Below, piece by piece: positions 16,751-25,423 of a DNA stretch of 53,581 bases. Under the pieces are notes generated by a model, which had not been told where the DNA came from, did no database searches, and saw only the letters and a list, made by a program, of their open reading frames with translations. This DNA is from Bacteroidaceae bacterium (lineage in GTDB: Bacteria > Bacteroidota > Bacteroidia > Bacteroidales > Bacteroidaceae). Location of the stretch: assembly GCA_017507385.1 (NCBI GenBank), contig JAFWAX010000037.1, forward strand, positions 1-53,581, in the 5' to 3' direction. The number at the start of each line of letters is the position of its first letter. Position 1 is the first letter of the stretch. The position numbers and the translations under genes are program-made.

Positions 16751-17929
16751 TTAGTTGAATCTTATTTGCATCTGACACATGATGCCATGGTTGGCACCAT
16801 GGAAAAATTGCCCGTTTTCCGTATAAGCGCTCTTATATATATATTGTACCTGGAATCTGCACTTTTTGTAGAACCAGTATTGCAAACCTGCAATAGCCTT
16901 ATGCTGGTCCATTCCTAAATCTGTATTGAAATTGAAAAAGTCATACGAGCCCACAAAGTCCAGCTTATCTTGCACAAGCGGAACACTTCCTGTGACGTAA
17001 GCTCCTCGGCTTGCAGCATTTCCGTCTCGTCCTTCCAGATATTCACCATGGAGATTAAGACACTTTGACTTATAGTCGAAACCCGCTGTCCAACGGTTTC
17101 GCTTATAATTCTGCCCAATTTCTATTTCTGGATTATAGAGCGACTTTGCTATAGCATGCCCACGTCCAATCTGTCCTGTCGCAACAATATTCATTCCCTT
17201 GACCGGATGCCATTCCAACCGCCCTATAAAATCTTTTTCGGCATTGCCATCCTTCTTGTTGATGCCCTGGCCATTCATGATGTCAAGCTCATAACGGAAT
17301 TTCCCGTCATTAGTCTCTCCAAACAACGAAAGTCCGAGGTCACGTCCGTATTGAACTCCGAGCAAAGGATCACTTCCACATCCCGTCAGAAAAGTAACAC
17401 CTTCGGAATAAACATCAATAGCTTCTTGGCTTGTTGGCGAAAGCGGATTCTCATAACTTAATCCCGTCTTGAATTGTCCAAGACGAATCGTCAATGCCTT
17501 ATTGTCAGTGACACGAAAATCCGTATAGTATTCTTGTACTACACTGGAAAAATCGTGCATGAAAAGAAAAGACCACCTGTCTGTGATTTGTGCGTTTGCC
17601 CAAAAGAGCACTCGCTTGAGTTCAAACGTGTTGGTATCCGTTCCACCCTTATGGGAATAATTAAGCCCGCCTTGCGCATAACCATGCAACTGTATGCGAC
17701 TGACAAGTTCCCTTGTCCAATCAGGCATACTTTCGGCTGCCACCGCCAACGTGGCTGAAGAAGAAATAGCTACTGGAGAAGAAGTGACCGTTGAAGAAGA
17801 GGATGCAGATTCAGTTTGTATCTGCTGCGGAGCACTTTGTTCCCTTACTTCTTCATTTTCAACATGAGCTGCTGCAAACACAAAACTATTTAACAGCAAA
17901 GCAAGAACATAAATCCTGTGAATTTTCAT
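16751..17929 (-). CDS. Outer-membrane porin, OprO/OprP-like
   Basis: This 392-residue protein has an N-terminal signal peptide (MKIHRIYVLALLLNSFVFAAA) and a low-complexity Ser/Thr/Val linker up to about residue 65. A beta-barrel follows with alternating aromatic strands such as LHGYAQGGLNYSHKGG and ELKRVLFWANAQITDRWSF, ending in a C-terminal Asn after QMQIRF. The FELKRV...F...D motif and the LGQFKTGLSYENPLSP segment resemble phosphate-selective porin O/P relatives. With the downstream symporter it probably makes an outer/inner membrane uptake route for one solute, which remains unidentified. Confidence 0.75.
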   Translation of the reverse strand: MKIHRIYVLALLLNSFVFAAAHVENEEVREQSAPQQIQTESASSSSTVTSSPVAISSSATLAVAAESMPDWTRELVSRIQLHGYAQGGLNYSHKGGTDTNTFELKRVLFWANAQITDRWSFLFMHDFSSVVQEYYTDFRVTDNKALTIRLGQFKTGLSYENPLSPTSQEAIDVYSEGVTFLTGCGSDPLLGVQYGRDLGLSLFGETNDGKFRYELDIMNGQGINKKDGNAEKDFIGRLEWHPVKGMNIVATGQIGRGHAIAKSLYNPEIEIGQNYKRNRWTAGFDYKSKCLNLHGEYLEGRDGNAASRGAYVTGSVPLVQDKLDFVGSYDFFNFNTDLGMDQHKAIAGLQYWFYKKCRFQVQYIYKSAYTENGQFFHGANHGIMCQMQIRFN

Positions 17930-17964
17930 ACTTATCGTTATTTATTAATTATTTTTTAACGCTA

Positions 17965-17972
17965 CAAAGGTA
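17965..17972 (-). promoter_or_regulatory. -7 element for the porin-symporter operon
   Basis: Minus-strand TACCTTTG lies 36 bases upstream of the porin start. A clear -33 TTTG was not seen at the ideal distance. Confidence 0.5.
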
Positions 17973-18109
17973 ACAAAACTCTTCGATTCAGTAATAATGG
18001 TAATATAAAAATGTTAAATGATATGTTGTTTTGGTATATAATACAAAGATTTTGGTCATTAAAAAATAAAAGTATAACAAGTTTTTCTTTATTTCAAAAT
18101 TAAAATCAT

Positions 18110-18117
18110 TAACTTTG
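18110..18117 (+). promoter_or_regulatory. -7 element for the citramalate-synthase-like gene
   Basis: TAACTTTG lies 29 bases upstream of the ATG at 18147 in very AT-rich DNA. The -33 box is not distinct. Confidence 0.55.
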
Positions 18118-18146
18118 TAGCGCATAACACTAAAACGACTTATCTT

Positions 18147-19670
18147 ATGGAAAAGTTTGTGGAAATCATGGATACAACGCTTCGAGATGGCGAGCAGACC
18201 AATGGTGTCAGTTTTCTCCCCCACGAAAAGCTAATGATAGCACGCATGCTGCTGCAAGATCTCAACGTTGACCGCATAGAAGTTGCAAGCGCTCGTGTGT
18301 CAGAAGGTGAAAAAGAAGCGGTGAAAAGCATCTGTAGATGGGCACATCAAGCAAATATGCTTGAACGAATAGAAGTGCTCGGCTTTGTAGATGGAACCAT
18401 TTCTCTCGACTGGATCAATGACTGTGGATGCCGCAACATCAACCTGCTTTGCAAAGGCAGCGAAAGGCATTGCAAATACCAGTTGAAAAAAACTTTGGAG
18501 GAGCATGTTGAAGACATCAAGAAAAGCATTGAATACGCAAAAACATTAGGCATTTGTGTCAATCTCTACCTTGAAGACTGGTCGAATGGCATGAAAGACA
18601 GCCCCGAATATGTGTTCGCTTTCATTGACGCATTGAAAGATTGCGGCATCAAGCGCTTTATGTTGCCCGACACTCTGGGAATACTCCATCCGCTAATAGC
18701 CTCATCTTTCATGCGAATGATGGTTTCTCGCTATCCCGAACTGCACTTCGATTTCCATGCGCACAATGACTACGACCTTGCTTCCAGCAACGTGTTGGCA
18801 ACAGTACTGGCTGGCTGCCATGGTGTGCATACGGCCGTGAATGGATTGGGAGAACGTGCCGGGAACGCACCGCTTTCTTCCGTACAAGCCATATTAAAGG
18901 ATCATGCGCATGTGCGTACAAATATAAAAGAACACAATCTGGGGAAGATTGCCACATTGGTAGAAGGCATGTCCGGCATGGTAATACCGCCAAACAAGCC
19001 TATTGTAGGCGAGAATGTCTTCACACAGGTTGCAGGTGTCCATGCTGATGGCGACAACAAGAACAATCTCTACTGCAACGAGCTTCTGCCCGAGCGTTTT
19101 GGCCGCAAACGTGAATATGCCCTTGGCAAAAATTCAGGAAAAGCCAATATTCTCAAGAACCTTGAAGAATTAGGTCTTGAACTTACCCAGGAACAAACAC
19201 GTCGCGTAACCGACCGAATCATCGAATTGGGTGACAAGAAACAAATTGTCACACAGGAAGACCTCCCCTATATCGTGGCCGACGTGCTCAAGCATTCTGC
19301 ACCAGATGACAAAGTCAAACTCATCTCCTATATGGTTTCTACGGCTTATGGATTGAAGCCAATGGCATCAGTCAAACTCGAAGTCAATGGAGACGTTTTT
19401 GAAAATTCGGCCATGGGAGACGGTATGTACGACGCCTTTGTTCTTGCCGTGCGCGACATCTACAAGAACCGTCTCAACCGAGCCTTCCCCTGTCTCACCA
19501 ACTACCAAGTCAGCATCCCTCCTGGCGGCCGTACCGACGCTCTTGTTCAGACAACAATCTCATGGACATACAACGAACACGCCTACCGTACCCGCGCCCT
19601 CGACGCTGACCAGACAGAAGCCGCCATCAAAGCAACGATAAAGATGCTGAACATCATAGAAAACGAGTAA
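18147..19670 (+). CDS. Isopropylmalate/citramalate synthase family enzyme, probably (R)-citramalate synthase
   Basis: This 507-residue paralogue of LeuA has a barrel starting [16 protein letters not shown]. Metal ligands are in FHAHNDYDLA (near residue 205) and the GLGERAGNAPLSSV motif follows. A C-terminal regulatory domain ends near residue 505. It differs from LeuA in substrate-side residues: EVASARVSEGE replaces [11 protein letters not shown]. This fits the branch that condenses acetyl-CoA with pyruvate to citramalate for isoleucine synthesis; LeuCD and LeuB then process citramalate. Homocitrate synthase or a second LeuA cannot be excluded. A separate promoter precedes it, and the AraC gene follows 19 bases after. 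Confidence 0.75.
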   Translation: MEKFVEIMDTTLRDGEQTNGVSFLPHEKLMIARMLLQDLNVDRIEVASARVSEGEKEAVKSICRWAHQANMLERIEVLGFVDGTISLDWINDCGCRNINLLCKGSERHCKYQLKKTLEEHVEDIKKSIEYAKTLGICVNLYLEDWSNGMKDSPEYVFAFIDALKDCGIKRFMLPDTLGILHPLIASSFMRMMVSRYPELHFDFHAHNDYDLASSNVLATVLAGCHGVHTAVNGLGERAGNAPLSSVQAILKDHAHVRTNIKEHNLGKIATLVEGMSGMVIPPNKPIVGENVFTQVAGVHADGDNKNNLYCNELLPERFGRKREYALGKNSGKANILKNLEELGLELTQEQTRRVTDRIIELGDKKQIVTQEDLPYIVADVLKHSAPDDKVKLISYMVSTAYGLKPMASVKLEVNGDVFENSAMGDGMYDAFVLAVRDIYKNRLNRAFPCLTNYQVSIPPGGRTDALVQTTISWTYNEHAYRTRALDADQTEAAIKATIKMLNIIENE

Positions 19671-19689
19671 AGCCCAACAGGAACGCCTT

Positions 19690-20547
19690 ATGCAAATGCC
19701 CATTGAATCCTTAAACCTATTGATGCTGAATGTAGGAAAAGCTCAGCACAATGGCGACTGGAATTGGCGAGAGGTATCTTCCCCTTTCACACGAATCTAT
19801 TATGTCACCAAAGGAGAGGCATGGCTGCACCTGCCCAAAGAAAAGGTAAAACTACGTCCTCATTTTCTCTACATCATTCCAGCCTACACGCTGCACTCTT
19901 ACGAATGCCATGGAATATTCGAGCATTATTATCTGCATGTATATGAAGGGTTTAAGAATGAAACCAACGTGTTTGACATGTACGATTTCCCAACAGAGGA
20001 AAGAGCTGGGGAAGGAGATGAGCAATTGTTCATGCAGATGACCCATGCCCACCCTGAAGCCCAATTGCCAGAAAGCAATCCGAAAGCGTATGACAATGTG
20101 TCCAGATTCACCGACTATGTGAAACGCTACAATGCGCTGGAACTTTGGGAAAAGATGAGGCTGAGAGGAGCCACATTGCTGCTATTTTCAAGATTCATGG
20201 AGCATGCCACACCAAGAGTCCAGACAAAAGACGAGCGGATGGTAAAAGTGCTGGATTATATCCACAACCACATCGATGAAGACATAGATGTGGGAATATT
20301 ATCTGATATAGCCTGCGTTTCCAAACCTTATTTCATCAGACTTTTCAAGGAAATATTAGGAATGTCTCCCCTGCAATACGTCATCAGGAAAAAAGTAAGC
20401 CGCGCCCAGCTGCTGCTGATGACTGAGGAAGTCTCTGTAAAGGAAATAGCTTACAGATTAGGATTCAACGACCATTCCTACTTCATCAGACAGTTCAGGA
20501 AAGTGACAGGAGTGACACCGCTGGAATATCGGACAAGAATGCGGTAA
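19690..20547 (+). CDS. AraC-family transcriptional regulator
   Basis: This 285-residue protein has an N-terminal cupin-like sensing domain (about 20-110, including TKGEAWLHLPKEKVKLRPHF). Its C-terminal double helix-turn-helix covers about 185-283: DVGILSDIACVSKPYFIRLF, then SVKEIAYRLGFNDHSYFIRQ and the closing FRKVTGVTPLEYR. The layout is that of sugar-responsive AraC activators. It stands directly before the sugar-utilisation operon beginning at 20803 and is the natural candidate for its regulator. It follows the citramalate-synthase-like gene by 19 bases and may be cotranscribed with it. The ligand is inferred from the neighbours (L-fucose or a product of it). Confidence 0.85.
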   Translation: MQMPIESLNLLMLNVGKAQHNGDWNWREVSSPFTRIYYVTKGEAWLHLPKEKVKLRPHFLYIIPAYTLHSYECHGIFEHYYLHVYEGFKNETNVFDMYDFPTEERAGEGDEQLFMQMTHAHPEAQLPESNPKAYDNVSRFTDYVKRYNALELWEKMRLRGATLLLFSRFMEHATPRVQTKDERMVKVLDYIHNHIDEDIDVGILSDIACVSKPYFIRLFKEILGMSPLQYVIRKKVSRAQLLLMTEEVSVKEIAYRLGFNDHSYFIRQFRKVTGVTPLEYRTRMR

Positions 20548-20605
20548 TGTCAATTTTGTACTATTCTTGTTATTTTTCGTCCTCAACTCTTCAAGCACAA
20601 TTTTG

Positions 20606-20613
20606 TATCTTTG
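20606..20613 (+). promoter_or_regulatory. Possible promoter of the fucose-type operon
   Basis: TATCTTTG matches the -7 consensus 190 bases upstream of the aldo/keto reductase. A -33 box is not obvious, as expected for a promoter that needs an activator. Transcripts from here would carry the large hairpin at 20648-20718. Confidence 0.45.
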
Positions 20614-20647
20614 CAATGGGAAGCAATTCCCTTGCAAAAAAGCCTCA

Positions 20648-20718
20648 AAATCGATGTGCCCCACACCGCCTCATCGATGTGGGGCAGACCGATGAATCGG
20701 TGTGGGGCACATCGATTT
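20648..20718. promoter_or_regulatory. Perfect 21-bp inverted repeat in the leader of the fucose-type operon
   Basis: The arms at 20648-20668 and 20698-20718 are perfectly complementary over 21 bases (key core ATCGATGTGCCCCACACCG). The 29-base spacer contains a further copy of ATCGATGTGGGGCA in the orientation opposite to the first arm, and a short inner stem TCATCG/CGATGA. It lies between the likely promoter and the first gene. It could be a multi-site operator for the AraC protein, a leader RNA hairpin, or a small repetitive element. No U-run follows. Confidence 0.65.
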
Positions 20719-20802
20719 GGTAGAAATTCAAGCACCATTGCTTTGGCTATTTTTTACTTATCACGATATTTCGACATAACAAATTACCAAACCATAAAAC
20801 CT

Positions 20803-21750
20803 ATGAAATATACAGAATTAGGACAGACCGGGATGAAAATATCCCACTTGGCATTCGGCGCATCATCGCTGGGCAGTGTTTTTCGTGCAACTAAGGAAAA
20901 CGAAAGTATTGAAGCCGTAGAAGCAGCCATCGAAGGCGGCATCAACTTCATCGACGTAAGCCCTTACTACGGACACTACAAGGCTGAGACAGTATTGGGA
21001 ATGGCTCTGAAAAGAATCCCAAGAGACAAATATTTCCTGAGCACAAAAGTTGGACGCTATGGCGCCAACGGCGTGAACACATGGGATTATTCCGGCAAGC
21101 GCGCCACTGAAAGTGTTTATGAAAGCATGGAACGCCTGGGCATCGACTACATCGACCTCATCAATGTGCATGACATTGAGTTCCAAGCAGCAATGGAAGG
21201 CGGATTACAGAAAATCGTTGATGAGACACTTCCTGCACTGGTAGAACTGAAAAAGAAGGGTCTGGTAGGCCATGTGGGTATTACAGACTTGCAGCTGGAG
21301 AATCTGAAATGGGTTGTTGAGCACTCCGAAGAGGGCACAGTCGAAAGCATACTGAACTTCTGCCACTACTGTCTGAACGACGACAAGCTGACAGATTTTC
21401 TCGACTTCTTTGAAAGCAAAGGAATTGGAGTCATCAATGCTTCCCCATTAAGCATGGGCTTGCTGTCCGAACGTGGAATTCCAGCATGGCACCCTGCTCC
21501 AAAACCGCTGGTGGAAGTTTGTATAAAAGCTGCTCAATATTGCGCCGAGAAGGGATACCCAATCGAAAAGCTCGCCGTTCAGTATGCAGTCAGCAACCCA
21601 CGCATTGCAGGCACGCTGTTCTCTTCTGCCAACCCGGAAAACGTGAAGAGAAATATCGCATGGGCAAACGAAGAGCCTGATTGGGAACTGGTTAACGAGG
21701 TTAAAGCCATCATTGGCGACCAGCAGCGAGTAAGTTGGGCCAACTCATAG
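20803..21750 (+). CDS. Aldo/keto reductase, probable L-fucose (6-deoxy-hexose) dehydrogenase
   Basis: This 315-residue AKR-fold enzyme starts MKYTELGQTGMKISHLAFG, the conserved family N-terminus. The frame continues upstream to 20611, but those residues come from the hairpin leader and are not conserved-looking. Catalytic residues are visible: Asp in NFIDVSPYYG with Tyr, Lys in FLSTKVGRYG and His in LINVHDIE. The sequence resembles the plant L-galactose dehydrogenase/D-threo-aldose dehydrogenase group, which oxidises L-fucose and L-galactose to the lactone with NAD(P). A lactonase-like protein, FucP-like permease and mutarotase follow, which supports that role. It is the first gene of the operon. 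Confidence 0.8.
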   Translation: MKYTELGQTGMKISHLAFGASSLGSVFRATKENESIEAVEAAIEGGINFIDVSPYYGHYKAETVLGMALKRIPRDKYFLSTKVGRYGANGVNTWDYSGKRATESVYESMERLGIDYIDLINVHDIEFQAAMEGGLQKIVDETLPALVELKKKGLVGHVGITDLQLENLKWVVEHSEEGTVESILNFCHYCLNDDKLTDFLDFFESKGIGVINASPLSMGLLSERGIPAWHPAPKPLVEVCIKAAQYCAEKGYPIEKLAVQYAVSNPRIAGTLFSSANPENVKRNIAWANEEPDWELVNEVKAIIGDQQRVSWANS

Positions 21751-21806
21751 CCCTGCTTCACACACGAAAGTACACCCATTAGATTGACAACCAATTTGCA
21801 AAAGAC

Positions 21807-22691
21807 ATGACAATTATTGATGCGCATTCTCACCTGTGGCTGAAACAAGACACATGGGTGGACGGCAAAAGGATTCTCACACTTCAAAACGGCAGAAGCA
21901 TCTTCATGGACGAAGAGGTACAGATGATACCTCCATTCATGATAGACGGAAGAAACACAGCAGAAGTTTTTCTTTCAAACATGAATTATGCCCAAGTGGG
22001 AGGAGCCGTTGTCGTACAAGAAATCATTGACGGATGCCAGAACAAATATCTGAAAGAAGTACAAGACACATACAGCGACCGCTTTTTCTGCATGGGCATG
22101 GCACAAACAAAAGAAGAAGCTCAAGCTGTACACGATGCAGGCATGAACGGCATTGCCGTACCCGGACATAGACTCAGCGCGCCTCTGCACAACATGATGC
22201 CTATGTTCAAATATATGGAAGAACAGGGAATGATTCTCTCCATGTGTCTCGGCACTGACGAAAGTCAAATTTCAGAAATGAGAGAAATCATCCAAGAGTG
22301 TCCCAATCTGAAAGTCGCAATAGGCCACTTCGGCATGGTCACCACCCCCGCATTTGAAAGCCAAGTTAAGCTGGCTCTTGCAGGAAAGAACGTGACGGTT
22401 GAAGCAGGCGGCATCACATGGTTGTACAACAGCGAATTCTACCCATACCCCAGCGCCGTGCGAAGCATCAGGCAAGCCGCAGATTGGGTTGGAATGGACA
22501 GGCTCATGTGGGGAAGCGATTATCCGCGCACCATCACTGCCATCACCTATAAGATGTCATACGATTTTGTGCTGAAGTCCAATGAACTCACCGAAGAAGA
22601 AAAAGAAATGTTCCTCGGCAAAAACGCTGTTCAATTCTATGGATTCAAGAATCTTCCAGACTTGCCATACATCAAAAACATGTCAGAATAA
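21807..22691 (+). CDS. Amidohydrolase-family protein, probable L-fucono-lactonase
   Basis: This 294-residue protein has the amidohydrolase-2 fold. IDAHSHLW at residues 4-11 gives the first metal-binding histidines. IGHFG near residue 173 and the closing LMWGSDYPRT near residue 233, with its catalytic Asp, complete the set. Members of this group beside sugar dehydrogenases open the sugar lactone to the aldonate. Its position directly after the aldo/keto reductase suggests it hydrolyses L-fuconolactone (or a close analogue). No signal peptide is seen, so it acts in the cytoplasm. Confidence 0.75.
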   Translation: MTIIDAHSHLWLKQDTWVDGKRILTLQNGRSIFMDEEVQMIPPFMIDGRNTAEVFLSNMNYAQVGGAVVVQEIIDGCQNKYLKEVQDTYSDRFFCMGMAQTKEEAQAVHDAGMNGIAVPGHRLSAPLHNMMPMFKYMEEQGMILSMCLGTDESQISEMREIIQECPNLKVAIGHFGMVTTPAFESQVKLALAGKNVTVEAGGITWLYNSEFYPYPSAVRSIRQAADWVGMDRLMWGSDYPRTITAITYKMSYDFVLKSNELTEEEKEMFLGKNAVQFYGFKNLPDLPYIKNMSE

Positions 22692-22724
22692 ACAAAATAG
22701 ATATTCATTGAAAAACATAAAAAC

Positions 22725-23996
22725 ATGAAAAAAAATACCATTGCATTATCACTCATCTTCTGCCTCTTCTTTCTGTGGGCTATCAGCAGCAACCTGCTGC
22801 CAACCATGATTCGTCAGCTGATGAAAACCTGTGAGCTGAACACCTTCGAGGCCTCATTTACAGAGAGCGCCTACTGGCTCGCCTATTTCATCTGTCCAAT
22901 TCCTATCGCCATGTATATGAAGCGGTTCAGCTACCGCTCCGGCATTATTGCAGGTCTGCTTCTGGCTGCTTTGGGCGGTCTTCTGTTCATACCTGCAGCC
23001 ATGGTGAAAAGCTATGGCGTATATTTGTGCATTTTCTTCATCATCGCTACAGGCATGTGCTTCTTGGAAACAGCAGCAAACCCCTACGTCACAGCGTTAG
23101 GTGACCCTGCGACAGCCACTCGACGCCTGAATCTCGCGCAGTCTTTCAACGGCTTGGGAGCTTTCATTGCAGCAATGTTCCTCAGCAAACTCGTATTGAG
23201 CGGAAACGACTATACTCGCGACTCCATCCCCGCTGACTACCCAGGCGGATGGGAAGGATACATACAGACCGAGACCGACGCCATGAAATTGCCATACCTC
23301 ATTCTGGCAGCAATTCTCATCTGTGTAGCTGCAATCCTGTTCTTTGTCAAGCTGCCCAAAGTAGCCGAAGAGCAGGAAAATGAGGATACAGGAACAAAGA
23401 AAAAGCTGATAGATTTCAGCACATTGCGACGCCCTCACCTGCTGTGGGGTGTAATTGCCCAGTTCTTCTACAATGGCGGACAAACAGCCGTGAACAGCCT
23501 CTTCCTTGTTTACTGCTGCACCTATGTTGGCATTGACGAAGGAACGGCAACAACCTTCTTTGGTCTCTACATGCTTGCATTCCTTGCAGGCAGATGGATT
23601 GGTACAATGCTGATGGTAAAATTTGCACCCGAAAAAATGTTGCTGGTATATGCCGTGGCCAACATTGCCCTCTGCGGAATCGTATCATTCTGCGGCGGCA
23701 TGGTAGGTCTGTATGCTATGCTCGCCATCTCCTTCTTCATGTCAATCATGTATCCTACACAATTCTCGTTGGCTATCGAAGGACTTGGAGAACAAACCAA
23801 GTCAGGAGCAGCCTTCCTGGTGATGGCAATTGTCGGAAACGCATGCGTTCCCCAATTCACAGCTTACATCATGCACCAGAATGAGCATGTTTATCAGATA
23901 GCTTATATCATCCCAATGGTTTGTTTTGCTGTATGCGCTTACTACGGCTACAAATACAAATCTTTGCTCAAAAAAGACATTCAATTGCAAAAATAA
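22725..23996 (+). CDS. fucP: FucP-like MFS sugar permease
   Basis: This is a 423-residue inner-membrane protein with about twelve helices. FucP-subfamily marks are FFLWAISSNLLPTMIRQ at the N-terminus (the classic FFLWG-type motif), LETAANPYVTALGDP near residue 125 and LNLAQSFNGLGAFIAA after it. FucP of other bacteria carries L-fucose with protons. The neighbouring oxidoreductase, lactonase and mutarotase make L-fucose or a related 6-deoxy sugar the likely cargo, though glucose/galactose carriers belong to the same family. It lies 33 bases after the lactonase gene and 6 bases before the zinc dehydrogenase. Confidence 0.85.
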   Translation: MKKNTIALSLIFCLFFLWAISSNLLPTMIRQLMKTCELNTFEASFTESAYWLAYFICPIPIAMYMKRFSYRSGIIAGLLLAALGGLLFIPAAMVKSYGVYLCIFFIIATGMCFLETAANPYVTALGDPATATRRLNLAQSFNGLGAFIAAMFLSKLVLSGNDYTRDSIPADYPGGWEGYIQTETDAMKLPYLILAAILICVAAILFFVKLPKVAEEQENEDTGTKKKLIDFSTLRRPHLLWGVIAQFFYNGGQTAVNSLFLVYCCTYVGIDEGTATTFFGLYMLAFLAGRWIGTMLMVKFAPEKMLLVYAVANIALCGIVSFCGGMVGLYAMLAISFFMSIMYPTQFSLAIEGLGEQTKSGAAFLVMAIVGNACVPQFTAYIMHQNEHVYQIAYIIPMVCFAVCAYYGYKYKSLLKKDIQLQK

Positions 23997-24002
23997 ACAC
24001 AC

Positions 24003-25025
24003 ATGAAATCCATACAAATCTCACACAATCAAGAACTTCAAGTTATAGACTGCAACATTCCCGAAGCTCCTGTGGAAGGGGAAGTGCTTCTGAAAATTGA
24101 ATACGTTGGATTTTGCGGTTCCGACATCAACACATTCATGGGGCGCAACACAATGGCATTAAATCCCGTTATTCCCGGACACGAAATAGGAGCGGTCATC
24201 GAAGCTGTAGGAGCTAATGTGCCAGACCATCTGAAAGTCGGTATGGTTGTCACCTGCAATCCCTACACCAACTGCGGCAGCTGTGCTTCATGCCGCAATG
24301 GCAGAGCCAATGCTTGCCAGCACAACGAAACCCTCGGCGTGCAGCGCAATGGAGCCATGAAGCAATACATACTTATGCCATGGGAGAAAATCATCCCTGC
24401 TGGACAGCTCACATCTAAGGAATGTGCCTTGGTAGAACCCATGAGCGTAGGTTTCCATGCCGTAAGCAGAGCACAGGTTACAGACATCGACACTGTGATG
24501 GTCATAGGGTGCGGCATGGTAGGTTTAGGCGCAATCGTTCGTGCCTCTCTGCGTGGAGCCACCGTCATCGCTGCTGACATTGACGATGAGAAGCTGGCTT
24601 TGGCACAGCAGTTAGGTGCAGCCTATGTCATCAACACTAAAACAGAAAACATACACGACCGTCTGACAGACATCACCCAAGGATTTGGCCCAGATGTTAT
24701 CATCGAAGCGGTCGGTAGTGTACCGACCTACCAGATGGCCATAGACGAAGTTGGTTTCACCGGCCGTGTCGTATGTATCGGCTACGCCAAATTAGAAGTT
24801 TCTTTCCAAACCAAATATTTCGTACAGAAAGAACTCGACATCAGAGGCTCACGCAATGCCGTTCCATCAGATTTCCGTGCAGTCATCCGCTACATGGAGC
24901 GTGGCACTTGCCCGGCAGACAAACTCATCACCAAAATCATCAAACCAGAAGAAGCTTTAGATACAATGAAATGGTGGAGCGAAAATCCAGGAAAAGTATT
25001 CCGTATCTTAGTCGATTTCAGATAG
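24003..25025 (+). CDS. Zinc-type alcohol dehydrogenase, probable sugar-acid or sugar dehydrogenase
   Basis: This 340-residue medium-chain dehydrogenase has catalytic zinc ligands in GFCGSDINTF (Cys) and PGHE (His, Glu). Structural zinc cysteines lie in NCGSCASCRNGRANAC, and VIGCGMVGLGAI is its nucleotide-binding Gly-rich motif. The family includes sorbitol, threonine and galactitol-phosphate dehydrogenases. In non-phosphorylative fucose pathways a dehydrogenase oxidises 2-keto-3-deoxy-L-fuconate, and this gene's place between the permease and mutarotase fits that step or an alternative oxidation. The substrate is inferred only from context. Confidence 0.8.
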   Translation: MKSIQISHNQELQVIDCNIPEAPVEGEVLLKIEYVGFCGSDINTFMGRNTMALNPVIPGHEIGAVIEAVGANVPDHLKVGMVVTCNPYTNCGSCASCRNGRANACQHNETLGVQRNGAMKQYILMPWEKIIPAGQLTSKECALVEPMSVGFHAVSRAQVTDIDTVMVIGCGMVGLGAIVRASLRGATVIAADIDDEKLALAQQLGAAYVINTKTENIHDRLTDITQGFGPDVIIEAVGSVPTYQMAIDEVGFTGRVVCIGYAKLEVSFQTKYFVQKELDIRGSRNAVPSDFRAVIRYMERGTCPADKLITKIIKPEEALDTMKWWSENPGKVFRILVDFR

Positions 25026-25039
25026 ATTCAAACATAATT

Positions 25040-25423
25040 ATGCCTATGGACGGTTACAAGCAAAAAACATATACAGGAAAAACAAAACGCTACGTTCAGA
25101 CTTTGGAACTACGAGATGACCCCGAGATGATTAAAGAGTACCTGAAATGGCACTCTGAAGAGCATCATTGGAAAGAGATACGCGACGGCATCAAAGAAGT
25201 AGGAATACTCGAAATGGAAATCTACATCCTCGGAACCAGGCTCGTCATGATAGTGGACACCCCAGAAGAGTTCAACTGGAAAGAAGCCATGGACAGGCTC
25301 GCCACACTGCCACGCCAAGCCGAATGGGAAGCATTTGTTGCTCAGCTGCAAGGCTGCAGAGAAGATGCTCGCAGCGATGAGAAATGGAACATGATGGAAA
25401 GAATGTTCCATCTATATGATTAG
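25040..25423 (+). CDS. L-rhamnose/L-fucose mutarotase family protein
   Basis: This 127-residue dimeric ferredoxin-like protein belongs to the RhaM (DUF718) group. Motifs are RYVQTLELRDDPEMIKEY, HSEEHHWKEI (with catalytic-type His residues), GILEMEIYILGTRLVMIVD and the closing MERMFHLYD. It interconverts anomers of a 6-deoxy sugar, supplying the form that the first dehydrogenase accepts. A related mutarotase occurs in the Campylobacter fucose locus. The start at 25040 lies 14 bases after the dehydrogenase stop; 25046 is a second possible ATG. Its 3' end overlaps the start of the GH127 gene by 8 bases. Confidence 0.85.
   Translation: MPMDGYKQKTYTGKTKRYVQTLELRDDPEMIKEYLKWHSEEHHWKEIRDGIKEVGILEMEIYILGTRLVMIVDTPEEFNWKEAMDRLATLPRQAEWEAFVAQLQGCREDARSDEKWNMMERMFHLYD

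Noticed and set aside
20611-20802. N-terminal extension of the aldo/keto reductase
   Set aside because: These residues are read from the hairpin leader, and the family N-terminus begins at 20803.
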